Positions 1 to 8,935 of a stretch of DNA of 64,000 nucleotides are shown one piece after another. The position numbers were made by a program, and so were the translations under genes. The DNA is from Owenia fusiformis (lineage: Eukaryota; Annelida; Polychaeta; Sabellida; Oweniidae), in NCBI GenBank assembly GCA_903813345.2, contig CAIIXF020000010.1, forward strand, positions 5,695,169-5,759,168, in the 5' to 3' direction. The stretch's first letter is position 1. Every line of letters starts with the position of its first letter. The notes beneath the pieces were generated by a model that did no database searches, was not told the origin of the DNA, and saw only the letters and a program-made list of their open reading frames with translations.

Positions 1-75
1 CATTGTGTTATACAGTACCAAGGAACAATATTTGTCTTATAATATCACCATTGTTTAAAATGATATGCGATATTT

Positions 76-220
76 ATGTCACCACCACAAATGGTGACAT
101 ATTGTTATAGTGTGCAACTTTTTTGTGTACAGTGGCTGGTGTTTGGTTTTCATTGGTTGGTGTTTGGCAGTCAGCATCTGTAACAAATGGCAGGTGGTGA
201 CATTTTGCCTGTTATTATTT
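76..220. repeat. Dispersed hairpin repeat, copy 1
   Basis: A short hairpin (ATGTCACCA / TGGTGACAT, 76-100) is followed by the phrase CATATTGTTATAG and, near 170-215, by ATCTGTAACAAATGGCAGGT. The hairpin plus CATATTGTTATGG recurs at 60863-60895, and the downstream phrase recurs at 18868-18915. This is therefore a dispersed family, probably the end of a non-autonomous DNA element. Full boundaries are not visible. Confidence 0.5.
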
Positions 221-260
221 TGTAGGGAGATAGTATATTGTACATCTGTTTGTATTATAG

Positions 261-410
261 GCAAAGTGTGGCAACCGTCTTGATGTTATCTGGCCCTACA
301 TTCTGCAAGAGATCAGACCTACCCTCGATGAGCTTGGCATCTCAACACCAGAGGAGCTAGGGTTCGACAAACCTGAGCTAGCTGTAGAAGATGTACAAGA
401 TATCCATTAA
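261..410 (+). CDS. Terminal exon of an unrecognised gene (partial)
   Basis: A 150-nt reading frame starts right after an acceptor-like tract (TGTATTATAG, 251-260) and encodes 49 residues before TAA at 408-410. The start of the peptide reads [20 protein letters not shown] and the rest is acidic ([17 protein letters not shown]). Codon use looks coding and the segment is more GC-rich than its surroundings. If the first base opens a codon, the upstream intron is phase 0; earlier exons would lie before the window. An AATAAA at 417-422 follows the stop by 7 nt, so the 3' UTR would be very short. I do not recognise the family. It could instead be a chance frame, but splice site, frame, stop and poly(A) signal agree. 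Confidence 0.45.
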   Translation, partial: AKCGNRLDVIWPYILQEIRPTLDELGISTPEELGFDKPELAVEDVQDIH

Positions 411-2082
411 CTAATTAATAAAATCTTAGTAAGTGTTTGAGACATTGTTATTTTGAGCAGTAGAATTTGTTTTTTTTAAGGTAAAAGCTGTCACAGAGAA
501 GATTATATCTATGTGACATTTTCTTTCTACTATATCTGCCATGCTATCTGACCCAAATGAGCCACCTGGTTGTGAAATGGGAACTACCTAGTCGCATCTT
601 AGTAATTGGTGGTAGGATTTATTGAAATATAAAAGTCATAATGTTTGAAGGTGGTGTTTCACTTTTGACATCATTGCTATTTACTGAGTGAATACTCTTT
701 GGGGTGCAATATTGTTCATATTTTTCCCTATTTGTAAATGAAATTATCCTGTATTTCCAGGTCAATTGAAGCTGTATATCTAGGAAAAAAACAATATATA
801 AACAGTTAAGATTTGGTGACAAATCAGTTTTTAACTGAACATAAACAACTATGAAGGATGTGTTAAAAATATTAATTCTATTTATTGAAGACTGGACAAA
901 TAATTGCCAAATTGGTTATATTACAATAGTGCGCAAGATAACGACTTTTCACCACAGCTCTGTAGGGCACCAACAATTCACATTGATAACAAGACATCAC
1001 TTTGGTTTGATTTTTAAATAAATGTGGCAGTTTTGTGTGTATGTACTATTCTGTTCTTTCATAATATATACATACCAGTGTTTCCGAGGATTTCTTTCAA
1101 CTTTCGAATTTTCTTTTATATGAATTGCAAAGTTGCATTAATCTTTGGGAGATCACTGTTATATGCTCAAGATAATGAGTCCATACCCAATTGTAGCCCA
1201 GATTAAATACTATGAAAATTCAAGACATTGAGTTAAGCTGTAATAAATCAAATGCTCATTTTATATTTCTTATAAAGTCATGCTGTTCCCATGAACCATT
1301 GAAATTAAGCTGAACAGGGAGTAAGGAACAATCGTGGTTTTAGTTAACGTTATGAAAGATTACTGAAAACATTAATGGATCTGTTCACTGTAGGAGGAAT
1401 GCAAAATATACAGGGTATGCCAAAGCAAATCTTTATTGTGTCATCCAGCATGGGTTTAACACCATAGTTTGGACAATTAAACCTTGTTCAATGTTCTTTC
1501 ATCCTACTAAGTTCCATTGGTATTCCCAAAGTCACAATTTAATGGTCATTTTACATGCTAAATGACTGAGTTATTAACATTGTTTGGGTTACTTGTTTTG
1601 GCTCACCCTGTAGTTCTGAATCAATTTTAATATAACACAGTCGCAACCCAAAGGAATAGCATAACTTAAATACCTGTATAGAGCCGTACAAATCATTTAG
1701 ACATGCCTACCCAATTCTTTGGATGTATTGACTGAGAAATTATCAAAAAAGCAAAGTTTTAGGTTTGAGGTCTGGGATGGAATTTTTTATGTGCAGAAAA
1801 ACACATTACTATTTTGAAGGATCTCTCATCAGATTGGTTTTAAGTTTTGACAGTTGATTGATGACTGAGACTGTTGATACAAACTAACTTACGATCACAT
1901 TCATTCTAATTCAAATAAATGAAAAATTCCATATTAATAGAATACTGAATAGTTTATTTAATTCTCACAAATACATGTACATTTGAAAACAATAATTTAT
2001 CAAAGGCTTGTGAGTGATAATATACCTATTCCCGATTTGATAAAAACTGCAGACATACAACTGTATTAACTTAAATATGGGA

Positions 2083-2176
2083 TCATAATATGTTAGAGGG
2101 GTTAGGCTATATTTCTGGCCTCATGTTATTCATAATATGTTAGAGGGGTTAGGCTATATTTCTTGCCTCATGTTAC
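2083..2176. repeat. 47-bp tandem duplication
   Basis: Two adjacent 47-nt copies (2083-2129 and 2130-2176) containing GTTAGAGGGGTTAGGCTATA differ at two positions, so the duplication is recent. No function is suggested. Confidence 0.85.
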
Positions 2177-2263
2177 TCAACAGTCATTGCAGATATCTCT
2201 ATTTCAGCCTTTCTCTCTAAAATAAATCTAAATCTGACTTTCTTTTAAAATTGCAATACAATA

Positions 2264-2393
2264 CAGTGAAACCTGATAAGTGGAACACCTCTAGTAGAAC
2301 GCTTCAGAGTCCCAATACCAACTGACCTCTTTAAGTGGAACACTTTTAGACATAAATTGTACCGTAGGGGTTCCACATAGATGTGTTTTGCTG
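2264..2393. mobile_element. Pogo/Tigger-like MITE
   Basis: A 130-bp element flanked by TA on both sides (2262-2263 and 2394-2395). The left end is CAGTGAAACCTGATAAGTGG; the right end, on the other strand, reads CAGCAAAACACATCTATGTG. CAGTGAAACCT ends with TA target duplications are known for pogo/Tigger-type Tc1-mariner elements. There is no coding capacity, so it is a non-autonomous copy. Confidence 0.55.
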
Positions 2394-2513
2394 TATAAAA
2401 TATTCTAAATATAGCATTTCAAATAGTATGGCTCCTTGTCTACTTTTAACGAGTTTCACTTTGTCTTTCATTTAAGCAGTTAAGAAACTACTAACTACAT
2501 CTATTTACCAATT

Positions 2514-4401
2514 TTATTTATTTTGTTTGGGTATTCTATAACAGGCGCATGATGAGGGGATACGTAATGTAGACCATACAAATCCATTTGCACAGAAAAA
2601 TGCAATCTCAGTCCGAGTGTACACCTGCACGCAAATATAAGAATCTTTTATCCGTCCACAGGATTTCTTGGATACACAGCTGGCCCCAGCATTTCTAAAA
2701 CAAAAGAAAGTTCAATACATGTATACTATAATAGCTGAAATCATTAAAGAAGGGTATTTTTAAACATTTTGGAATTTTTGACAGAAAAAATCAGAGGTCA
2801 AGAACTCAGTTTTCTGAAAAAACGGTCTTGTGTATTGATAATAATCAGAATATACTGTCTTTGGACTAATTTTTGTTGGTATGTTCTTGTAATCAAGGCT
2901 TGTTGGAATATCAAATTTGAATAAACATAATTTAGACATCTTCCTTTTATAATTTATTGGCTCACACAGTGAGCCTATGAGATTGACCAGGCATCCGTCC
3001 GTTGGTCCGTCTGTCCATCCGTCCGTCCTATCATCGCCATTTCCCAAGTTCGCCCGGTTTCCGAGAAATTGCGGATTTTGATGTCAAAAAGTCAAATTTT
3101 CTGTAAAAACTAGACGCTTTGTTGAAGTAGAACTTTCAAATAACTTTTAGTAGTTGCTGTATATGCAACATACATGCAGGTTTTGTGATTGACAAGTTTC
3201 TTAAAGTTTGCCTTATACTTGATCATTTCTTGCAATAAATTACATCATTACTAGATTAAAGTATTCCCTACATATTGCTCAATATATGTCAGCATCAATT
3301 TTTACCATTTTTGAGATATTTTTGGGGAAAATCATCTACAAGTTGCCAGGAGTTCAAATCTGACATTAGTTTTAGGATTTGACCTTTACTTGACCTTCAC
3401 TGACCTTCGAAAGGTCAAAAAGTTGATTTTTCAAATTGATTTTTGGATGTAAATTTTGGTCAGCTTAAACACAAAAGACCTTACTGAGCTCTGAATAAGT
3501 AAACTTTTCAAGGTCAAAGGTCATCAAACTAGGTCACACAACCGTGCTATCTAAGTTTCTCAAAGTTCGAGACTACAAATCCAAATCAATATTTTTGTTT
3601 GAAAGTCAGGATTTACATTCCACTGAGGGTTCCAAACTGTGTGAGCACAGGACCGTGGGTCCTTCATTTTTTAGGAAGTTCTAGTTAAACATGTATGACA
3701 AACATTTTGAGCAAAAGTGATTTTAACTTTTCATGTGGTCTTTAACCAAAAAGTACAGTTATTTTGAAAATTCTATCATTTATGTTACATAGGTGATACA
3801 TAGATTATGTTAATCACCCTGTATGTAACATCTTATGTTGCCCACCCTGTATGTTACATCTCATGTACAGGTACATAACATAACTCAGCCAGTACATAAC
3901 ATGTTATGTTACAAACCCCTTGCCCACCCTGTATGTAACATCTTAGGTTGCCCACCCTGTGTGTAAGATCTCATGTTTCCTACCCTGTATGTAATATTTG
4001 ATCTTGCCCATCCTGTTTGTAACCCCTCATATTGGCCTCCCTTCATGTAACCTCTCATATTGCCCTCCCTTCATGTAACCTCTCATATTGCCCTCCCTTC
4101 ATGTAATCCCTCATATTGGCCTCCCTTCATGTAACCTCTCATATTGCCCTCCCTTCATGTAACCTCTCATATTGCCCTCCCTTCATGTAACCTCTCATAT
4201 TGCCCTCCCTTTATGTAACATCTCATGTTTCCCATCTTATATGTTACAGCTTGTAAATGTTAGCACTTGAAGAAGTCTCACCTGCAAGTGATTGTAGGGA
4301 TTACCATGAGCTGCGTACACGATGGATGTGGCCTATCTCTTTTCAGTACTGTGTATGTTCCACCTTCTCCAGGGCACGTGGCATCGTCTGGTTCCACAAA
4401 A
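2514..4401 (-). CDS. Neurotrophin/Spaetzle-type cystine-knot ligand, two 3' exons
   Basis: Two minus-strand exons, 4401-4282 and 2694-2514, join with matching phase: the upstream exon ends two bases into an Arg codon before a GTGAG donor, and the downstream exon follows a TTTTGTTTTAG acceptor. The product, about 98 residues here, has nine cysteines and ends in a YICVQVYTRT ... LRIPSSCACYRI block. The closing pattern (aromatic/Arg-Ile, then C-x-C) matches the C-terminal half of neurotrophins and Spaetzle, secreted cystine-knot dimers that bind Trk/p75 or Toll receptors. The 5' exons (signal peptide, propeptide) were not found; the first base of exon 4401 completes a split codon, so more exons lie upstream at higher coordinates. 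An AATAAA (2518-2513) overlaps the TAA stop. The intron holds a DNA element and a minisatellite. Another cystine-knot family is possible; IL-17 fits less well. Confidence 0.6.
2955..3675. repeat. DNA-element-like repeat with AGGTCA motifs, in the cystine-knot gene intron
   Basis: It begins with a 7-bp-stem hairpin (GGCTCACACAGTGAGCC, 2959-2975) and a GTCCGTCTGTCCATCCGTCC tract. It carries several TGACCTT/AGGTCA words near 3370-3540 and ends near a GTGTGAGCAC phrase at about 3640. The same ingredients recur at 5755-5840 and 16250-16640. No coding sequence is present. Confidence 0.5.
3818..4250. repeat. 28-bp minisatellite
   Basis: Direct repeats of 28 bp with core ATGTAACNTCTCATATTGCC. Copies from about 4020 to 4243 are nearly identical (CCCTCCCTTC variant), while those at 3818-4020 are diverged (CCACCCTGT variant). 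The array lies in the intron between the two cystine-knot exons, just before the donor of the upstream exon. Confidence 0.85.
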
Positions 4402-4832
4402 CTAAAAAAAATATTATTGTTTATCAGTACATCAGAGAACTTTTAAGCGCATTTTAACATGGGATGAGTACTACTCAACTAGTTATTATAAGACACTGAA
4501 TTGGTGGTATTAAATACCGTGTGTAAAATTACCATTGAAAAGTATTGTTAAATTCTCTGAATATATCGCTCCCCCCCCAAAAAAAAAATAGAACGATCGG
4601 ATAACTCCATGCTTTCTTAGTCTTGTACATCCGGCTAAGTCTACCTTAACCTAGTTTATGAGTCGCATTTTGAAGGATAATCGTACAAAAACTTGACACA
4701 CAGTGGTCTATTTCAGGTGAAGTATCTGGAGGATTACAATATACTCGTTCTGTGACGGTCTGATACTAACATTTGAAAATGAATAAATAGTACCTTGGGT
4801 ACTGGGCTCACATGGTGTTGCTCAAAAGTGAA

Positions 4833-5840
4833 TGATGGCTTTAATGTCAGAAAATAAAAAAACTGATATAATTTTTTGCCGATTTTTTTTAAACAAAATT
4901 ATTTCATACAACTACTCTTTACAAAGACATGGCTTTTTACAATGCAGGACACCTGGAATTATTTGTAAAGCTAGGAAATGGGCCAAAGGTGAATATCCTG
5001 AGACAAAAATGTTGGCCGTTTTGAAAATAGGCGAGCTTTTCAAGCAGGACTCACAGGTTTTTTTGTTTGTTTTTTGATGTTGAACAAAAATATTTTAAAC
5101 GAGAATCCTATCTACAGAGGATTTAAAAAGAGCCAAGTGTTGACAGACAGAGGTTTTAAAACTTGCCACTATCTTGGACTGACTGAGAGACAGATGGTCA
5201 AATCAATGTTAACTAAAATGGCTGAAAATAAAAAAACGGATATGATTTTTTGCCGATTTTCTGTAACAAAATTATTTCATACAACTGAACTCTTTACAGT
5301 GACATGGCTTTTTAGAATGCAGGACACCTGAAATTATTTGTAAAGCTAGGAAATGGGCCAAAGGTGAATTTCGCGAAACAAAAATGGCGGCCATTTTGAA
5401 AATAGGCGAGCTTTTGAACCAAGTGGATTTCGCAAGACAGATGGATGGCTGAAAATAAAAAAAACGGATATATTTTTTGCCGATTTTTTGTAACAAAATT
5501 AGTTCATATACCTCCTCTTTACATTGACATGGATTTTTACAATGCAGGACACCTGAAATTATTTGTAAAGCTAGGAAATGGGCCAAAAGTGAATTTCGCG
5601 AAACAAAAATGGCGGCTATTTTGAAAATAGGCGAGCTTTTGAACCAGGAGTCATATAATATAATAATATATAATAATAGGGGAGTTTTCTGTATTGATCT
5701 TCATCAGAAATTATTTAAAACAGGATTTCCTATCGACAGAGGTTTTAAAACGTGCCACTATTGTTGACGGACGGACGGACGCACGGACAGACAGACGGAC
5801 AAGTGAGTGATTGCAAAAGCTCACCATGTGAGCTAAAAAT
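4833..5840. repeat. Three-copy tandem repeat ending in a GTCCGT-type element end
   Basis: A unit of about 200 bp appears at about 4845-5057, 5218-5417 and 5447-5650. Each starts near GCTGAAAATAAAAAAACGGA and runs to AAAATAGGCGAGCTTTTGAA; the last two include AAAATGGCGGCCATTTTGAA-like text. The block closes at 5761-5835 with GACGGACGGACGGACGCACG and AAAGCTCACCATGTGAGCT, a palindromic end of a widespread invertebrate DNA repeat. The short open frames here are by-products of the repetition. Confidence 0.75.
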
Positions 5841-6388
5841 ACCACGTGGCAGAGGCGAATCAAATCTTAAAGTCATAAAAGATACGAATAATTGGGGCCG
5901 TTTTTGTAATTATTAAAATTTAAGCCCCATCTCTGTATAATCTGGCTCTGTATGATCTGGCCATTTCTGGAGAAAGAGTCGAAGGCATGCTAGGCGAACC
6001 CTGGAAACACGGATTCGTTAGACCAGGGTTCACTGTTTCTTTCTGTTAAACCCTGTGTGAAAGTACATTCATGATTCATACTACAGTGAGCAGGAGGTTT
6101 AACAGTGAACCCGGGTGCTCTTTGGCCTTATTTAGATCTTTGTTTCTCAGACCAGGGTTCAGCAGGGTTTAAGGGCATTCCAAACGAAATAAGTGTTTAA
6201 TGAGGCTAAGAAATAGAAAAATGTGCTTAATTAGAATGATATACCTGGTATTTTGTACTTAGTAAATGTTAAACACATGAAAATCAGTTATTTTTATCAG
6301 TGGCCTAAAATACCAAAAGTCAAAAGACCCCTTCTACTCTAACTTGTCACTTCATAGTTCAGCCATCTTTGTTTTCAACTAGTTCGAA

Positions 6389-6492
6389 ATGAAGAAAATG
6401 CGTACTTTGAGTTGGATTTACTCCTTGATAACTGCTTTTCATAGCAAAACCATGATATATTTTGAAGAACATCTACCCAGAGACGAGAATTG
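6389..6492 (+). CDS. Possible small first or internal exon
   Basis: From ATG at 6389 a frame of 34 complete codons (MKKMRTLSWIYSLITAFHSK at its start) ends at a good donor, TTG/GTAAGT, at 6492/6493. A weak acceptor (TTTTCAACTAG) precedes it. No following exon could be matched in phase and the LINE begins shortly downstream, so this may be a chance combination. Confidence 0.18.
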
Positions 6493-6994
6493 GTAAGTTT
6501 CCACTCTAAAATCGAAGTATTTCTCTACGAAATGATCGATCGAATTTTGAAATATTTCAAAAAACGGATTTTTTTTGATCTACTGGTACTTTGAAAACTC
6601 ATCGGCGATTTCTGACGAACTGAGAGGGTATAGACAGCTTCATTGTAGCAGGAAACATTCTTTCATTTTTTCAAAAAATATATAAATTAAAATATAAATT
6701 TTGCGCATGCGTCAGATAACATGTCTCCTAAATTTCTCTGAAAATTTTCGAATTAAATCTGTTCTATTGAGTATCCTAGTGTAGTGTAGCTGTGATTCCG
6801 TGAAGAAGAAGCCACAACAATATCTCACCTACCTGATGCAAAGGATTTCTCAAGACGAGCGCAACGCATCTTGCAGAAAATCGCACTCAAACCAGACTAC
6901 CCCTTTGTCTTCACCCGGCAAGGAAAGTTTTTTACGACATTAACCTTCCCCAGCCAGTCCACCTCTCAGTATCCAAAATCAAATAAAGTCAAAA

Positions 6995-8935
6995 ATGAGA
7001 ACACGAGGATTATCTACTGATCAAGTAGTGACTACTGGAGGTGATACAGAGGCAAATAAAAACCACCATGAACGACATGACAGTAAGTCAAAAAAGGGTA
7101 CTAAGTCTCGCGAGAGGTCAAACGAGAAGTCATCAAAAATTGAAAAACTGAAAAAAATTCTTTCACCGAAATCGACCTCGGAGAAGCACCAGAGCGCGAA
7201 TGATGTGAAACCAGCAGCTGGTAAGCATAAACCTTCTATTCAACATAAATGTGACAGATGTGAAGTCCCTAATTCTAATCTCCTAGGCTGTGAATTTTGT
7301 GATCTCTGGTTTTGCAACTCTTGTGAAAATCTCGATGAAAATGATTTAGCCCTACTTAATGCATCAACTAATGGAACCCACTGGTACTGCCATGAATGTG
7401 AACCACAAGTTAGGTTTATCCTTGAGCAAGCTAAATCGGGAATTGTCAATGTTGCAAAGTCAGTTGCCCACTCCCTGGAATCCATCAAAAAGAATCAAAG
7501 TCAGACAAATAGGAACGTGGAGTCAGTTTCAACTAAAGTTAAGAACCTCCAAGATCTGTATAACAATGTAATCCTAAAAATTGACACACTCAACGATTCA
7601 GTAAATGAGATCAACCTAGAAAAGGGAGCCGTGGAAAAATCACTAAAAGAAGTAGCCCAAATTAGTAAATCTTTCTCCACAGTTGTGAAAAAGTCAGAGA
7701 ATAAAATCTATCCTAATGTAGTGGAATCAGTAAAAAACGGTTTCAAAAGTGTCAGTGACCAAGAAAGGCGAAGGAAAAATATTGTCCTCCACAATCTGGA
7801 AGAGTTCACCTCACCCGAATTTGGAACTGCTCAATCACAGGACCTTGAAGAAGTCAAACAAATATTTGAAGATGGTCTGGAACTCCCCAATATCCAGATT
7901 GTCAAAACAATGAGACTAGGCAGAAAGCTCAACAAACCAAGACTCCTTCTTGTTGTGATGAAAGATGACACTTACACCGGCCAAATACTGTCCCGCGCAC
8001 GAAAGCTCAGATATGAAGGTCGATGGAACAACGTGTACGTACACCCCGACTTATCACCAGAAGATCGTGAAATCTCCAGGAAACTGAGAGAGGAACTGAA
8101 AAACAGGAGAGAAGCAGGCGAGGAAAATTTAATCATCAGAAGAGGGAAAATAGTGTCTATACCTCAGGATGAGCGAAGCCAATACCAACGAGACACTGTT
8201 ACCCAAAACCCACGAGGCAGGGGTGGATCAGCACCTAGAGGTAGAGGGGGATCATCAAGGAGAACCTACAGATCTTCACCTCCTAGGCATCAAGATCGCC
8301 AAGGCACACGACTCGAATACCGTGATGACTCTATACCACACTCAAAGTCAACCATATCCCTCACCTCAGTAAAAGCAGACGATAACCCAACACCTCAACC
8401 AAATGAAGTTCAAGTCATCCCCAAAACTGCAAAGCCCCAATCAGTACAATACCATGATACTGGAGCGAAACCACCTGATGTGAGGCCCAAAGATATAAAG
8501 AAGACAACCACCATACCAACAGTTGCAAAGCCTCAACCAGTACAAGATCATGAAACTGGAGCCAAACCACTTGATGTGAAGTCAAAAGATACTAAGAAGT
8601 CAACCACAGCACCAACTAAAAATGACCAGTCAACACCAATTGAAAACCCTTTTCAAACGCTGTGTGACCTTGGTGAAGATGACTCACCACTACAGGACAA
8701 TGAGGACCTAGATCCATCTGACACATGCAGTGTCATATCTAGCTGCTCAGACAACACAGGTTTTTATGAGAGCTCAACAGAAATTGAAGACACAGCACCC
8801 AGTGACAACTTATCCAAACCTAAGAGTACACCAATTACCTCAGTATGGACCAGTCCTTCTCCACCTTTATCCCAAAACTGTGGAAAAGCCCCAAATGACC
8901 TTGATGGCCTCTCCCAGGCCATAGGTAAGCAGTGA
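6995..8935 (+). CDS. LINE ORF1 protein: PHD finger, coiled coil, RNA-binding-like domain, RG-rich tail
   Basis: 646 residues, starting at an ATG in the context AAAAATGAG. A lysine-rich N terminus is followed by a PHD-type zinc finger at about residues 85-135 (HKCDRC, then GCEFCDLWFC and HWYCHECE), then a heptad-rich coiled coil (about 160-250). Next comes a globular block (about 260-390, including IVLHNLEE, KTMRLGRKLNKPRLLLVVMK and NVYVHPDLSPEDRE), which in LINE ORF1 proteins is the RRM/CTD-like nucleic-acid-binding region. An RG-rich stretch follows (GRGGSAPRGRGGSSRR). Near the C terminus a 32-residue unit is tandemly duplicated (period 96 nt, units starting at 8429 and 8525). PHD-bearing ORF1 proteins are known from CR1-type elements. 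It should coat LINE RNA in an RNP. The frame stops at TGA 8933-8935 and continues directly into ORF2. Confidence 0.85.
   Translation: MRTRGLSTDQVVTTGGDTEANKNHHERHDSKSKKGTKSRERSNEKSSKIEKLKKILSPKSTSEKHQSANDVKPAAGKHKPSIQHKCDRCEVPNSNLLGCEFCDLWFCNSCENLDENDLALLNASTNGTHWYCHECEPQVRFILEQAKSGIVNVAKSVAHSLESIKKNQSQTNRNVESVSTKVKNLQDLYNNVILKIDTLNDSVNEINLEKGAVEKSLKEVAQISKSFSTVVKKSENKIYPNVVESVKNGFKSVSDQERRRKNIVLHNLEEFTSPEFGTAQSQDLEEVKQIFEDGLELPNIQIVKTMRLGRKLNKPRLLLVVMKDDTYTGQILSRARKLRYEGRWNNVYVHPDLSPEDREISRKLREELKNRREAGEENLIIRRGKIVSIPQDERSQYQRDTVTQNPRGRGGSAPRGRGGSSRRTYRSSPPRHQDRQGTRLEYRDDSIPHSKSTISLTSVKADDNPTPQPNEVQVIPKTAKPQSVQYHDTGAKPPDVRPKDIKKTTTIPTVAKPQPVQDHETGAKPLDVKSKDTKKSTTAPTKNDQSTPIENPFQTLCDLGEDDSPLQDNEDLDPSDTCSVISSCSDNTGFYESSTEIEDTAPSDNLSKPKSTPITSVWTSPSPPLSQNCGKAPNDLDGLSQAIGKQ

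Larger units (their letters stand above)
411..2513. other. Intergenic, no gene seen
   Basis: AT-rich sequence between the terminal exon at 261-410 and the 3' end of the minus-strand cystine-knot gene. Apart from the 47-bp duplication and the MITE listed separately I see no coding or RNA gene here. Confidence 0.6.
4402..6779. other. Repeat-rich interval, no firm gene
   Basis: Contains the long tandem repeat at 4833-5840, a stretch near 5940-6180 with recurring CCAGGGTTCA/GTTAAACCCTG words, and one weak exon candidate at 6389-6492. Missing 5' exons of the minus-strand cystine-knot gene might lie here but none could be recognised. Confidence 0.5.

Noticed and set aside
4832-5586. Open frames in the three-copy tandem repeat
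   Set aside because: Repeat-encoded, in both strands, without start context or domain.
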